A DNA stretch of 64,000 nucleotides, taken from assembly GCA_002343845.1 (NCBI GenBank), contig DDSQ01000038.1, positions 23,924-87,923 on the forward strand. The letters are read 5' to 3'. Origin of the DNA: Planctomycetes bacterium UBA2386 (lineage in GTDB: Bacteria > Planctomycetota > UBA1135 > UBA2386). The notes beneath the pieces are model-generated. The model was given only the letters and a program-made list of their open reading frames with translations. It ran no database searches and had not been told where the DNA came from. The stretch's first letter is position 1; every line of letters starts with the position of its first letter. Shown here one piece after another: positions 1 to 9,337 of this stretch. The position numbers were made by a program, and so were the translations under genes.

Positions 1-560
1 AGGGTCGGCGTGCCGGCTGCATCCAGGAGCAGGTTGCCGGGGTGCAGATCGCCGATCGCCAGCCGGAGGTCGTGCAGGCTGCGCAGCAGGGCCCCGGTGC
101 GCTCGGCGCCGGCGGTGCCCGCGGTCGCGAAAGCGAATGGGGCAGCATCGAGCGCGCGCGTGACCAGGAAGCTGCACCGCGACGCGCCAGCGCTCGCGAG
201 GCCGTGGGCGACCGGCTCGACGGCGGGCAGCCCGAGCGAGCGCAGTGCCACCAGGGCGCGGCACTCGGTGGTGCCCCGCGGCGTGCGGACCAGGTCGCGC
301 AAGCGATCGGCGAGCGTGTCGGGCCGGAACACCTTCACGTAGACGGGCACGCCCCCGAGCGAGCCGCGGAACACGCTGCGCACCGTGCGCTGCTTCACGA
401 CGACGAAGCCGTGCTCGTGCCAATGGGCGACGTCCTGCGCGAGCAGCGCGGTCAGCGCCTCGGCGATCGCCGGCAGGGCACTGGCGCTCGCGCCGTTCTG
501 CTCCACGGCACGGGAATGCGGCAGCGGGTCGTTGCTCGGCGTCGCGCGTTGCGGAACCAT
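1..560 (-). CDS. WaaP/Kdo-type lipopolysaccharide kinase, partial (C-terminus beyond window)
   Basis: The frame was read by hand from ATG at 560 and stays open to the left edge, giving about 186 residues of an incomplete protein. The kinase fold is shown by VYVKVF (Lys76, the presumed ATP-binding lysine) and by GDLHPGNLLLD near residues 170-180. The latter is the catalytic loop, with Asp171 and Asn176, typical of WaaP/InaA-like and aminoglycoside-phosphotransferase-like kinases. The family phosphorylates LPS core sugars on the cytoplasmic side. It is divergent from lptF, whose start at 569 lies only 9 bases away, which supports an LPS role. The exact substrate, and whether it modifies a lipid sugar or another small molecule, cannot be decided from the fragment. 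Confidence 0.72.
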   Translation of the reverse strand, partial: MVPQRATPSNDPLPHSRAVEQNGASASALPAIAEALTALLAQDVAHWHEHGFVVVKQRTVRSVFRGSLGGVPVYVKVFRPDTLADRLRDLVRTPRGTTECRALVALRSLGLPAVEPVAHGLASAGASRCSFLVTRALDAAPFAFATAGTAGAERTGALLRSLHDLRLAIGDLHPGNLLLDAAGTPT

Positions 561-568
561 GGGCGCCG

Positions 569-1633
569 ATGTGGCGGTTGCACCGATACTACCTGAGGGA
601 ACTCGCGGTCAACGCCGCGATCACCTTCGTGGTGTTGTTCGCCGTCGTGCTGGTGTCGGGCGTCTATCGCGGGATCCAGCGCTCGCAGGGTGGGGGGCCA
701 CTCGATGCGCTGCTGATCACCGTGTTCTTCGCGCTCGATTCGTTCCAGCACCTGCTGACGATCTCGTTCCTGATGGCGACGGTGATGACGTTCACGCGTG
801 CCGCCCAGGACCGCGAACTGGTCGCGATCCGCGCTGCCGGCATCTCGCCGCGCACGCCGATGGCCGCCGCCGTGCTGGCCGGTCTCGTGCTCACCGTGCT
901 CGGCTCGTTCGCCGTGCACTATCTCGTGCCCGAGGTGCACTTCCGCAAGTACCGCGTGGTCGCCGACATCGTGCGCAGCGCGTTCTTGAGCATGAACCTC
1001 GGCTCCGACCGCATCCGCCTGCCCGGCTCGGACTACGTGATGACGTTCCGCGAACGGGACGGTGAGCAGTACCGCCACTGCACGATCTACATGCCCGAGC
1101 CGCGCCCGCCGCTGCGCTCGCCGATCCTGTTCGTCGAACGCGTCGCGATCCCGCCGATCGAGGAAGGCGCCGAGGCGATCACGATCGTGCTCGACGGCAT
1201 CACCGACCCCCTCGGCGGGTCGACGCCGGTTCGCGAGACGCGGCTCTCGGTGCCGATCGGCGACGTCGCGACGCGCGATCGCCGTGAAGATCGCGACGAC
1301 GACCTGCGCAGCGACCAGTTGCTCGCCGAGGTCATGCGGGAGGTGCACCGCAATCCGCACGACGCGATCTACACGCTGGTGCGCCGCTGCTGTTTCTCGG
1401 TGATGCCGGCCCTGCTGGCGCCGATCGGCTACTGCCTCGCCGAGTGGGCGCGGGAACGCGGCCGCGTGGTGGCGCTGGTCGCCGCCCTGGTGCCGCTCGC
1501 GCTGTTCTACTTCGGCGAAGTGCTCGGCCAACGACTGCTGCTGTCGACGAGCAATCCGGCCTACGGATGCCTGCCGGTCGTGCTGCTGCTGGCGTTCGGG
1601 CTGCCGCTGTGTTGGAGGCAGCTCCGGCGATGA
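569..1633 (+). CDS. lptF: LptF/LptG-type LPS export permease (first copy)
   Basis: A 354-residue YjgP/YjgQ-family permease of the LptBFG ABC transporter, which extracts LPS from the inner membrane and passes it to LptC. Membrane segments are visible near residues 13-33, 47-75 and 88-110. A periplasmic beta-jellyroll domain of about 150 residues follows, then a cluster of helices at 270-350, which is the standard LptF topology. The ATG at 569 was chosen because MWRLHRYYLREL gives a typical short cytoplasmic N-terminus before TM1; the longer open frame upstream is arginine-rich noise. The stop overlaps the next start as ATGA. No lptB, lptA or lptC is in view. The assignment to LptF rather than LptG rests on gene order only. 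Confidence 0.88.
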   Translation: MWRLHRYYLRELAVNAAITFVVLFAVVLVSGVYRGIQRSQGGGPLDALLITVFFALDSFQHLLTISFLMATVMTFTRAAQDRELVAIRAAGISPRTPMAAAVLAGLVLTVLGSFAVHYLVPEVHFRKYRVVADIVRSAFLSMNLGSDRIRLPGSDYVMTFRERDGEQYRHCTIYMPEPRPPLRSPILFVERVAIPPIEEGAEAITIVLDGITDPLGGSTPVRETRLSVPIGDVATRDRREDRDDDLRSDQLLAEVMREVHRNPHDAIYTLVRRCCFSVMPALLAPIGYCLAEWARERGRVVALVAALVPLALFYFGEVLGQRLLLSTSNPAYGCLPVVLLLAFGLPLCWRQLRR

Positions 1634-2709
1634 CGTTGCTCGATCGCTACGTCGGCCGCATCGCGCTCGGCGCCTTCGCCGCGGCGCTGGTGTTCTTCCT
1701 GTTCCTCGGCGTGCTGGTCGAGCTGCTCAACAACGTCGCCCGCTACGCCGAACGCGCGCACGAGCTGGGCTACGGCGGGCTCGACCTCGCGTTCTACCTG
1801 GCGCTCCACTACGCGCGGTTCACTCCCGTGCTGTTCATGACCGTGGCGCCGTTCGCGCTGGTCATCGGGTGCATGTTCACGATCGCACGGCTGCAGCACG
1901 CGAACGAAATCGTGCCGATGCTGTTCGTCGGTCGCAGTACGCAGCGCATCCTGCGGCCGATGCTCGGGCTGGCGGTTGTCACGGCCCTGGCGATGGCGGC
2001 CTGCTGGCAGTGGGTGGTGCCCGCGTTCGCAGCCGAACTGGTGACGCACGAGACGTTCCTGCGGTCCGGCAACACGGCCTACCGCGCCGTCGTGCACGAA
2101 CAGCTCGGCGCGGAAACGCAGCGGTTCTACGCCGAGCGTTTCGACCCGGTCGCGCGCACCCTGCTGCACGTCAACCTGCTGGTCGAGTCGCCGCAGACCG
2201 GCGACAGCCACCTCGTGCGCGCCAAGGAAGCGGTGTGGGACGACGAGCGGCGTGACTGGCGGCTCGTCGATGGCTGGCTGCAACGCCCCCGCGTCGCGAC
2301 CCCGCACGGCTGGCTCGAGCGGCCCGACCTGACGCCGGCGGTGCTGGTGGGGCAGGCGCGCGACACCGTCGAGCCGGAGCACCTCTCGTACACCGACCTC
2401 GCCGAACTCGCGCGCAATCGCCCCAACGAACCGAAGGTGGCGCTGGCGCTGCACCGCCACTTCACGTGGCCCCTTGCGAACGTGCTGCTGCTGCTGCTCG
2501 CGCTGCCGCTCGCCGTGAACTTCGAGCGCCGGAGCCGCGTCGGGCGCGTGCTCGCGGCGATCGGTCTGTGCGGCGGCTACCTGCTCGTCGATCTCACGTG
2601 CCAGAGTCTGGGCACGCGTGGGTTCGTGCATCCGATCGTCGCGGCGTGGGTGCCGCCGATCCTGTTCGGGTCGCTCGGCGTCGTGCTGTTCGGGAGCACG
2701 CGAACGTGA
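1630..2709 (+). CDS. lptG: LptF/LptG-type LPS export permease (second copy)
   Basis: A 359-residue second YjgP/YjgQ permease, expected to pair with the preceding protein to form the membrane core of the LPS exporter. TM1 lies near residues 14-36 and a hydrophobic segment near 60-85. The periplasmic domain spans about 125-275, and the last three helices run from about 280 to 355. The ATG at 1630 overlaps the upstream stop (ATGA), so the two are surely co-transcribed and probably translationally coupled. The closing GTGA overlaps the start of a very small membrane peptide. Confidence 0.87.
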   Translation: MTLLDRYVGRIALGAFAAALVFFLFLGVLVELLNNVARYAERAHELGYGGLDLAFYLALHYARFTPVLFMTVAPFALVIGCMFTIARLQHANEIVPMLFVGRSTQRILRPMLGLAVVTALAMAACWQWVVPAFAAELVTHETFLRSGNTAYRAVVHEQLGAETQRFYAERFDPVARTLLHVNLLVESPQTGDSHLVRAKEAVWDDERRDWRLVDGWLQRPRVATPHGWLERPDLTPAVLVGQARDTVEPEHLSYTDLAELARNRPNEPKVALALHRHFTWPLANVLLLLLALPLAVNFERRSRVGRVLAAIGLCGGYLLVDLTCQSLGTRGFVHPIVAAWVPPILFGSLGVVLFGSTRT

Positions 2710-2822
2710 GCACTCCGCCGGATCCGCCCGTCGAGCGCCGCCGCCCGGGTTGGCAGATCCTGGTGTTTCTCGTCATCGTCGTCGGCGGGCTCGGCGCGGT
2801 GATCTGGTTCGGCGTGCGGTGA
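2706..2822 (+). CDS. 38-residue single-pass membrane peptide
   Basis: A GTG at 2706 overlaps the lptG stop as GTGA and opens a 38-codon frame. A proline- and arginine-rich head (residues 1-16) precedes one strongly hydrophobic helix (about 18-35) ending in Gly-Val-Arg. No family is recognised. The coupled start and the clean positive-inside membrane segment argue that it is translated. It could be a small accessory subunit of the LPS exporter or merely a short membrane peptide riding on the operon. Codon use is as GC-rich as its neighbours. Confidence 0.55.
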   Translation: MSTPPDPPVERRRPGWQILVFLVIVVGGLGAVIWFGVR

Positions 2823-2876
2823 ACGGGCGCGCGGCGCCGTCGACCCGACGAGCACGATCGCGGGACCCGTCGCCGG

Positions 2877-3872
2877 TCAGACCAGGTCGCTGTCGCCGAG
2901 CGTGTGGTACCACTGTTCCTTGTAGAACTCGGTCTCGTGCTGGTCGAACGGGATGACGACCTGGAAGTAGACGGTGCCGTAGACGAGGAAGCCGAGCCGC
3001 TGGAACTGCAGGAAGCGCGCGTCGCGGTGCTGGAACAACGTCACCAGCGCCGCGGCCTTGGCCTCGTTCGCGCGCCGTTCCGCGGCGGCAACGAGCGCCG
3101 TGGTCGCGTCGAGGTCGTCCGCCGGGCAGAGCCAGTCGACGAGGTAGCAGGTGTTCGGCGCCAGGAAGTCGCAGACGTTCACGACGGCGACGCCGCGCAG
3201 CGTGCCGGTCGCGCGTTCCCGGCACTCGAACAGGTCGTACTTCGCGTCGTGGGCGTCGGCGTATCGCCAGTTCAGGTAGCGCGCGTCGCGGATCGCGGCG
3301 AGGCGCGTCGTCGGTGCGAACGCGGCCCACAGCGCATCGGTCGCGGCGTCGAACCGCGCGACCTTGCGGACCTCGAGTCCGGGCGCCGTCGCCCGCGCGG
3401 GCAGACCGCCGGGCGGCAGCTCGCGGAACAGGAAGTCCCAGTCGCGGACCATCTCGTAGCGCAGGTACTTCTGGCCGATGCGCCACGTCGCGATCGGCCA
3501 GCCGTGGTGGAACGAGTTCTGGTGGTCGCCCTTGCCGCCCCACAGTTCGTAGTGCGCCAGCGCCAGGTTCACGAACAGCCCGGGCCGCGGCCCGGCGCGC
3601 CGGTGTTCGGGCAGCACCCAGAGATCGACGCACTGGCCGACGATGCGGCGTTGGCCCTCGATCAGGTAGTGCGCCGGCAGGGTGACGTAGGCGCCGACGA
3701 TCCCGGCCGTCGCGTGGTCGGCGACCATGATGTGCACCTGGCCGGTCGGGTTGTCGCGGAACTTCCAGTCGAAGTGCGCGCGCGACCGCGGCGCAAAGAT
3801 CCGGGCATGTCCCGCCAGCAGGCCGGGTTCGTCGCCGGGCCGGAACGGCCGGATCGTGATCGGGTCGCCCAT
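2877..3872 (-). CDS. GNAT-type N-acetyltransferase
   Basis: 331 residues. The N-terminal half begins ITIRPFRPGDEPGLL and contains QCVDLWVLPEHRRAGPRPG (about residues 80-98). This is the beta4/alpha3 acetyl-CoA-binding signature of GNAT enzymes, although the usual R-x-x-G-x-G loop is altered here. The C-terminal half may be a second, degenerate GNAT lobe (FLQFQRLGFLVYGTVYF). The ATG at 3872 starts directly at the domain, and the open frame further upstream is the shadow of mutS. It lies 46 bases after mutS on the same strand, so co-transcription is likely. The acceptor substrate is unknown. Confidence 0.7.
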   Translation of the reverse strand: MGDPITIRPFRPGDEPGLLAGHARIFAPRSRAHFDWKFRDNPTGQVHIMVADHATAGIVGAYVTLPAHYLIEGQRRIVGQCVDLWVLPEHRRAGPRPGLFVNLALAHYELWGGKGDHQNSFHHGWPIATWRIGQKYLRYEMVRDWDFLFRELPPGGLPARATAPGLEVRKVARFDAATDALWAAFAPTTRLAAIRDARYLNWRYADAHDAKYDLFECRERATGTLRGVAVVNVCDFLAPNTCYLVDWLCPADDLDATTALVAAAERRANEAKAAALVTLFQHRDARFLQFQRLGFLVYGTVYFQVVIPFDQHETEFYKEQWYHTLGDSDLV

Positions 3873-3918
3873 CGTCGCGCAGGCTATCGGCTGTCGGGGT
3901 CGGGCGCCTTGGCCAGGC

Positions 3919-6528
3919 TCACGGCGTTCGCGGCGAGGCCCGCAGCCGTTGCTGCCACTGGTGCAGCAGATCGAGTGCCTGGCGCGGCGTAAGGTCGTCG
4001 AGACCGAGCGCCCGCAGTTCCTCGATGACGGGGTCTGGCGGCGGTGCGAACAGGTCGCGTTGCCGCGGCCCGGGCCGCGCACGGTCGGTGGGCGACGCCA
4101 TCGCCGTGCGTCGGCTGTCGTCATCGGCATCGAGCCGGGTGAGCACGGCGCGCGCCCGTTCGATCACGGACTTCGGGATGCCGGCGAGGCGGGCGACGTG
4201 CAGGCCGTAGCTGCGGTCGGTGCCGCCGGTCTCGATGCGGTGCAAGAACACGATCTCGTCGCCCCATTCCCGCACGGCGACGCGGCAGTTGACGATGCCC
4301 TTGCCGTCGCCGGCGAGGTCCATCAGCTGGTGGTAGTGCGTCGCGAACAGGGCGCGGCAGCGCACGCGATCGTGCAGGTCTTCGGCGATCGCCCACGCCA
4401 GCGACATGCCGTCGTAGGTGCTGGTGCCGCGTCCGACTTCGTCGAGCACGACCAGGCTGCGCGCGGTGGAGTTGTTGAGGATGTTGGCGGTCTCCGTCAT
4501 CTCGACCATGAACGTCGAGGCTCCCCGGCTGATGTCGTCGGCGCCGCCCACGCGCGTGAAGATGCGATCGACGACGCCGATGCGCGCCTGCTTGCACGGC
4601 ACGAAGCCGCCGATCTGCGCCATCACCACGATCAGCGCGTTCTGGCGGATCCAGGTCGACTTGCCGGCCATGTTCGGGCCGGTCAGCAGGACCAGGCGCC
4701 GCTGCGGCGGATCGAGGTCGGTGTCGTTGGCGACGAACGTGCCCGCCGCGTGCGTCGCCTCGATCACCGGATGCCGGCCGTCCTCGATAGCCAGCACCAG
4801 CGAATCGTCGACGACCGGACGGCAATAGCCTCGATCGCGCGCGACCGTCGCCAGCGACACGCAGGCGTCGAGTTCGGCGATCGCGTGGGCCGTGCGATGC
4901 AGCCGCGCGACGGCCGCGGCGACGCGCTCGCGCAACGCCGTGAACAACTCGTACTCGAGGGCCTTGCTGTTGTCGTCGGCCTTCAGCACCTTGCTCTCGA
5001 AGGCGCGCAGCTCGTCGGTGACGTAGCGCTCGGCGTTCTTGGTCGTCTGCTTGCGCTGGAACGCCGGCGGCAGTGCCACCTCGCGGTGCGTGTGCGTGAC
5101 TTCGATGTAGTAGCCGAAGACGCGGTTGAACCCGACCTTGAGGCTGCCGATGCCGGTGCTCTCGACGAGCTGCTGCTGGTAACGGGCGAGCCACTCGTTG
5201 CTGTCGCGAGCGAGCGTGCGCAGCTCGTCGAGATCGGCGTTGCAGCCGGGCCGGATCATCCCGCCGTCCTTGAGCGCCAGCGGCGGCTCGTCGACCAGCG
5301 TCGCGGCGATCGCGCCGGCGAGGTCGGGCAGCGGATCGATGGCCGCTGCGAGTTCACGCAGCATCTCGCTCGCGGCGCTCGCGAGCCGGCTGCGGATCGC
5401 CGGCAGGCGTTCGAGGCTCTGGCGCAGGCCGACCAGGTCGCGAGCGTTGGCGCGGCCGAACGCCGCTCGCGACGACAGGCGTTCGAGGTCGAGCACCATC
5501 GCCAGCGGTTCGGCGACGTCCCGCAGCAGGGCGTGGTCGTCGTGCAGTTCGGCGACGGCATCCTGCCGGCGGGTGATCGCGGCGACGTCGGCGAGTGGCG
5601 CCAGCAGCCACGACCGCAGCGCCCGCGCGCCCATCGGCGTGACCGTGCGGTCGATGACCGAGAGCAGCGAGGTGCCTTCGCCGTCGCGCATCGTCTGCAC
5701 CAGTTCGAGGCTCGCGCGCGTCGTGCGGTCGAGGCGCATGAACGCGCCGTCGTGCCAGACCTCGAGGCCACGCAGGTGGGGCAGCGCGCAGAGTTGCGTC
5801 GACTGCAGGTAGGCGACGAGCGCGCCGGCGGCGCCGACACCGAGCGGCAGGTCCTGCACGCCGAACCCGCCCAGCGTGCTGACGCGGAAGAACTGCAGCA
5901 GCGTGCGCGTCGCGCTCTCGACGCCGAAGTCCCACGGCGGCCGGAAGGTGGTCGGCACGCCGTCCTGCGGTTGCCACGTCCGCGACTGGCCGCGTTGGTC
6001 TTCGGCCAGCAGCAGTTCCGAGGGTTCGATGCGCGCGAGTTCGTCGGCGAGGCGCTCCGGCGCGCATTCGTGCACGCAGAACGCACCGGTCGACAGATCG
6101 ACCCAGGCGAGGCCGGCGCGATCGCGCCCGACCGTCACCGCGGCGAGGTGGTTGTTGCGCTTGCCGTCGAGCAGGCTGTCCTCGGTCAGCGTGCCGGGCG
6201 TGACCACGCGCACGACCGCGCGATCGACGACGCCCTTGGCGTCCTTCGGATCCTGCAGCTGTTCGCAGATGGCGACCTTGTGGCCCATCTGCACCAGGCG
6301 CCGCAGGTAGCCGTCCAGCGCGCGCACCGGCACGCCGGCCATCGGGATCGCGCCCTCACCCTTGCTGCGGCTCGTCAGCGTGAGTCCCAGCGCCTTCGCG
6401 GCCGTCTTCGCGTCGTCGAAGAACAGCTCGTAGAAGTCGCCCATCCGGAAGAACAGCAGCGCGTCGGCGTGGCGTTGCTTCCACGTCGCGTACTGCGCCA
6501 TGGCCGGCGTCGTCGCGGGATCGCTCAT
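3919..6528 (-). CDS. mutS: DNA mismatch repair protein MutS
   Basis: 869 residues, the normal MutS1 length. The mismatch-wedge motif F-x-E is present in RMGDFYELF (Phe32, Glu34). The lever and clamp domains follow. The ATPase carries Walker A TGPNMAGKST near residue 617, Walker B LVVLDEVGRGTS near 696 and ATHYHQL near 720. The C-terminus has the short helix-turn-helix dimerisation region. The ATG at 6528 overlaps the desulfurase stop (ATGA) and gives the family-typical N-terminus; a second in-frame ATG ten codons later is possible. No mutL is in view. Its pairing with a cysteine desulfurase is probably only operonic. Confidence 0.97.
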   Translation of the reverse strand: MSDPATTPAMAQYATWKQRHADALLFFRMGDFYELFFDDAKTAAKALGLTLTSRSKGEGAIPMAGVPVRALDGYLRRLVQMGHKVAICEQLQDPKDAKGVVDRAVVRVVTPGTLTEDSLLDGKRNNHLAAVTVGRDRAGLAWVDLSTGAFCVHECAPERLADELARIEPSELLLAEDQRGQSRTWQPQDGVPTTFRPPWDFGVESATRTLLQFFRVSTLGGFGVQDLPLGVGAAGALVAYLQSTQLCALPHLRGLEVWHDGAFMRLDRTTRASLELVQTMRDGEGTSLLSVIDRTVTPMGARALRSWLLAPLADVAAITRRQDAVAELHDDHALLRDVAEPLAMVLDLERLSSRAAFGRANARDLVGLRQSLERLPAIRSRLASAASEMLRELAAAIDPLPDLAGAIAATLVDEPPLALKDGGMIRPGCNADLDELRTLARDSNEWLARYQQQLVESTGIGSLKVGFNRVFGYYIEVTHTHREVALPPAFQRKQTTKNAERYVTDELRAFESKVLKADDNSKALEYELFTALRERVAAAVARLHRTAHAIAELDACVSLATVARDRGYCRPVVDDSLVLAIEDGRHPVIEATHAAGTFVANDTDLDPPQRRLVLLTGPNMAGKSTWIRQNALIVVMAQIGGFVPCKQARIGVVDRIFTRVGGADDISRGASTFMVEMTETANILNNSTARSLVVLDEVGRGTSTYDGMSLAWAIAEDLHDRVRCRALFATHYHQLMDLAGDGKGIVNCRVAVREWGDEIVFLHRIETGGTDRSYGLHVARLAGIPKSVIERARAVLTRLDADDDSRRTAMASPTDRARPGPRQRDLFAPPPDPVIEELRALGLDDLTPRQALDLLHQWQQRLRASPRTP

Positions 6529-7724
6529 TGCCGGGCGCCGCCGTGGGAACGGTCGCGTGGGGCTGCATCGAGCAGTCGCCCGCACTCGTCGACCAGGATG
6601 CGCGTCGCGGCGCCGACGTCCTCGGCGGTGCTGTCGCTGCCGAACGAGACGCGGACGACCTCTCGGGCGGCGCGCCGGTCCAAGCCGATCGCGGCGAGCA
6701 CGTGGTTGTCCGCCGGCTTGCCAGTGCCGTCGTCGTTGGCGCCGTGGCAGGCCGACCCCGTGGAGAACGCGAGCCCGCGCGCGTCGCATCGCGTCGCCAG
6801 CGTCTGGCCGACGATGCCGGGCAGGCGCACCGACAGGATGTGCGGCAACCTGCGGTCGGCGTGGCCGAGTCGTTCGATGCCCGGGACCACGTCGCGCAAC
6901 GCGGCGAAGACCGTCTGTGCGAACTCTTCCGTTCTCGACGCGGTCGCCGCCTGGTGCGAGAGCGCGTGCTCGGCGGCGATCGCCAGGCCGACGGCGCCCG
7001 GCACGTTCTCGGTGCCACCGCGCAGGCCGCCTTCCTGGCCACCGGCGAGCTGCAGCGGCGCCAGTTCGGCGGTGCTCGACAGCGCGAGGAAGCCCGCGCC
7101 GCGTGGTCCGCGGAACTTGTGGCCCGACACGGCGACCGAGTCGACGTCGAACTCGTCGAGATCGAGCGGCAGCTTGCCGTACGTCTGCACCAGGTCGACG
7201 TGCACGTGCGCCGCGGGGGCGGTGCGCCGGACCAGTTCGACGAGGTCGTGCAGGCGGCACAGCGTGCCGAGCTCGTTGTGGCCGTACATGAGCGCAACGG
7301 TGCGCACGTCCTGGCCCAGGGCCTCGAACAGGGTCTCCGGCGCGAGGTCGCCTTCGCGCGTCACCGGCAGCGTCGAGACGTGGTGCCGCCAGCGCGCGAG
7401 CAGGCCGGTGCACTGCAGCAGTGCTGGATGGTCGCTCTGCGCCATCAGCACGCGGCCCGGGGGCCGTGCGGCGGCACTGCCGATGATGCCGAGGTAGTCG
7501 GCTTCGCTGCCTCCCGAAGTGAACACGACGCGAGCGGCGCCCAGCGTGCCGCGCAGGAACTCGCGGGCGTCCTCCAGGGCGCGCCTGGCCGCCCTGCCGG
7601 CGGCGTGCGCGCTGCTCGGATTGCCGAACGCTGCCTCGGCGGCCTCCGCCATCGCGCGCACTGCGGCGGGCAGCGGGGGCGTGGTTGCCGCGTGGTCGAA
7701 GTAGAGCGTCCGGCTGCCTGGCAT
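6525..7724 (-). CDS. cysteine desulfurase, NifS/IscS family
   Basis: 399 residues, a PLP-dependent enzyme that removes sulfur from cysteine for Fe-S cluster or thio-cofactor assembly. The N-terminus YFDHAATTP is diagnostic. The PLP lysine sits in SGHKFRGPRG (about residue 203), GGTENV lies near 235, and the active-site cysteine in STGSACHG near 325. The ATG at 7724 gives MPGSRTLYFDHAATTP, whereas a longer reading would add an arginine-rich stretch. It is first in a three-gene minus-strand operon with mutS. No IscU/SufU scaffold is adjacent, so its acceptor is unknown and it is not assigned to nifS or iscS. Confidence 0.93.
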   Translation of the reverse strand: MPGSRTLYFDHAATTPPLPAAVRAMAEAAEAAFGNPSSAHAAGRAARRALEDAREFLRGTLGAARVVFTSGGSEADYLGIIGSAAARPPGRVLMAQSDHPALLQCTGLLARWRHHVSTLPVTREGDLAPETLFEALGQDVRTVALMYGHNELGTLCRLHDLVELVRRTAPAAHVHVDLVQTYGKLPLDLDEFDVDSVAVSGHKFRGPRGAGFLALSSTAELAPLQLAGGQEGGLRGGTENVPGAVGLAIAAEHALSHQAATASRTEEFAQTVFAALRDVVPGIERLGHADRRLPHILSVRLPGIVGQTLATRCDARGLAFSTGSACHGANDDGTGKPADNHVLAAIGLDRRAAREVVRVSFGSDSTAEDVGAATRILVDECGRLLDAAPRDRSHGGARQ

Positions 7725-7815
7725 GCGGCGATCATGGCGGGCCGATCCGGCCGTGACCACAGCCCCGCTGGCATCGCACTCCAGCCGCTGCCGCCAGGGC
7801 GACGATAGCCGGGGC

Positions 7816-8670
7816 ATGTGGTGGTGGCTCGTCGGCTGGGCAGCAGCGTCGCTCGTGGCGGTGGTCGTGCACCGCCGCTTGCGTCACAGCGTGCCGGCGA
7901 TCGCGCCGGAGGTCGCCGCGTTCATGGTGCGATTCGAGACCGAACTCGCGCGCACGCAGCCCGACGTGGCGTTCCTCGGCATGCTGCCCGATCGCTTTGC
8001 CTGCCTGCTTCGCGTCGATCGGCAGGAAACGGTCGTGTCGATGCACGAACTGGTGCGCCATGCCGATGCCGGTGACGACGCGTTCACGCGTCTCGTCGCC
8101 AGCCTGATCGCCGAGATCCGCGACGTCGGGCTCGACCGGGTCGGCGACCTGGACTTCGCCGTTGCCGCGACGGAACTGCTGCCGCAGGTGCGTTCCCGCG
8201 CGTGGCTGCAAGCGCAGGGCACGTTCGGCACGGATGGTCTCGCCTACACGCCGCTGGCCGACGGGGTCGTCGTCGTCTACGTCGTCAACGGCGAGAGCAG
8301 CATGGTGTTCGTCTGCCGCGAACACCTGCGACGTTGGCGCAAGGACGTGGTCGACGTGCACAACCTCGCGATGGCCAACCTCGCCCGGCTGGGCAGTCCG
8401 TTGCCCGCAGCGCCGATCGAAGCGCCGGTGGTCGTGCAGACCAACGATGGCTTCGACGCCACGCGGGTGCTGCTGCTGCCGCCGCGCGATGGACTGCTGG
8501 TCGCGATCCCGGACCGCGACACGCTGTGGGTCGGGCCGGAGGCGGGCCAGAATCTCGAGCGCCTGATGGCGACGACTGCGCAGATCGCCGCGGACAGCCC
8601 GCACCCGGTGTCGCCGCGCGTGTTCCGGCTCAGCGAAGCGGGCCTGGAGGCACTGCCGACTCGGCGCTGA
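7816..8670 (+). CDS. DUF1444 (YtpQ-like) protein with N-terminal membrane anchor
   Basis: 284 residues. The first 20 (MWWWLVGWAAASLVAVVVHRR) form a membrane anchor. The body resembles the DUF1444/YtpQ family: a central strand pair DGVVVVYVVNGESSMVFV (about 145-165) is followed by a helix ending in NLAMANLARLG, the family's AxxNL signature. The ATG at 7816 follows a TAGCCG box by four bases, possibly giving a leaderless message. The end overlaps the convergent orphan gene by about 41 bases. Function is unknown in the family, so this call is by resemblance only. Confidence 0.55.
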   Translation: MWWWLVGWAAASLVAVVVHRRLRHSVPAIAPEVAAFMVRFETELARTQPDVAFLGMLPDRFACLLRVDRQETVVSMHELVRHADAGDDAFTRLVASLIAEIRDVGLDRVGDLDFAVAATELLPQVRSRAWLQAQGTFGTDGLAYTPLADGVVVVYVVNGESSMVFVCREHLRRWRKDVVDVHNLAMANLARLGSPLPAAPIEAPVVVQTNDGFDATRVLLLPPRDGLLVAIPDRDTLWVGPEAGQNLERLMATTAQIAADSPHPVSPRVFRLSEAGLEALPTRR

Positions 8671-9337
8671 CGGTGACGCGCGCGTCGGTGGGAACGGTGA
8701 ACGGCCTCGGGCCGCCGAGGCCGAGCGGGTCGACGAGGTCGTAGTCGCCAGTGCCGAGCCACACGCGAGCCGGCGCGCCGTTCGCGAAGGCCAGCCCGGC
8801 GGGGGTGTGCATCGACAGCCACTGCGGATCGTCGCGTCGTTGCAGGCGCCACGGCGTACTGCGCGCTCGGGCGTCGGTGGGCACGAACTCCACGTCCACC
8901 GCCGTCGCATCGAGGATCACGACCGCGGTCTCGCCGATGACGGCGCTCGAACGCACGAGGTAGCCGTGCAGGGCGTGTTCGCGGTGCGCGGCGACGGCGA
9001 ACGTCCACCGCCCGCGCCGCGGCAGTTCGTGGGCGATCCGCAGGGCGCCATCGTGCGCGACGGCGGCGCTGATCGGCAGCCAATGCAGCCCCGAGGCGAG
9101 GTCGTCGGTGTGGATCGCAAGGCCGGCCGCGGCACGCGGCCAGTCCGCCGGCAGATTGCGCACGAGCACCTCGATGCGCGCCGAGGCCGCCGCCGCTCCG
9201 GTCGGAACCGGGGCGAGCAGCGCACGGCCGAACTCGTCATCGGCCGCGAGCGCAGCCGGGGCCGCCAGCGCCGCGGCGCGCTGCGGCCGTTGGCTCTTGT
9301 CGAACGTCGGCACCGGATCGCGGCGCAGCGCCAACAC
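8630..9337 (-). CDS. membrane-anchored hypothetical protein; true start uncertain (possibly CTG at 9436)
   Basis: At least 235 residues from GTG 9337, with no recognised domain. The body is beta-rich and contains alternating hydrophobic strands (TAVVILDATAVDVEFVP), like an Ig- or carboxypeptidase-regulatory-like fold. This suits its position after a protein made of such repeats. The same frame continues upstream to a stop at 9461-9463. It encodes a convincing transmembrane helix (PALAAVVLLASGIALGGY) for which no ATG, GTG or TTG is available. A CTG at 9436 would give 268 residues with the anchor. It follows the 1019-residue protein on the same strand and overlaps the DUF1444 gene tail to tail. 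Confidence 0.55.
   Translation of the reverse strand: MLALRRDPVPTFDKSQRPQRAAALAAPAALAADDEFGRALLAPVPTGAAAASARIEVLVRNLPADWPRAAAGLAIHTDDLASGLHWLPISAAVAHDGALRIAHELPRRGRWTFAVAAHREHALHGYLVRSSAVIGETAVVILDATAVDVEFVPTDARARSTPWRLQRRDDPQWLSMHTPAGLAFANGAPARVWLGTGDYDLVDPLGLGGPRPFTVPTDARVTVSAESAVPPGPLR

Noticed and set aside
10..596. Plus-strand arginine-rich frames at the left edge
   Set aside because: They are antisense shadows of the kinase fragment; composition is R/A/G/P-rich with no folded pattern.
3727..7497. A 1256-residue plus-strand frame opposite mutS
   Set aside because: High-GC antisense shadow of MutS and the desulfurase, both of which have full motif support.
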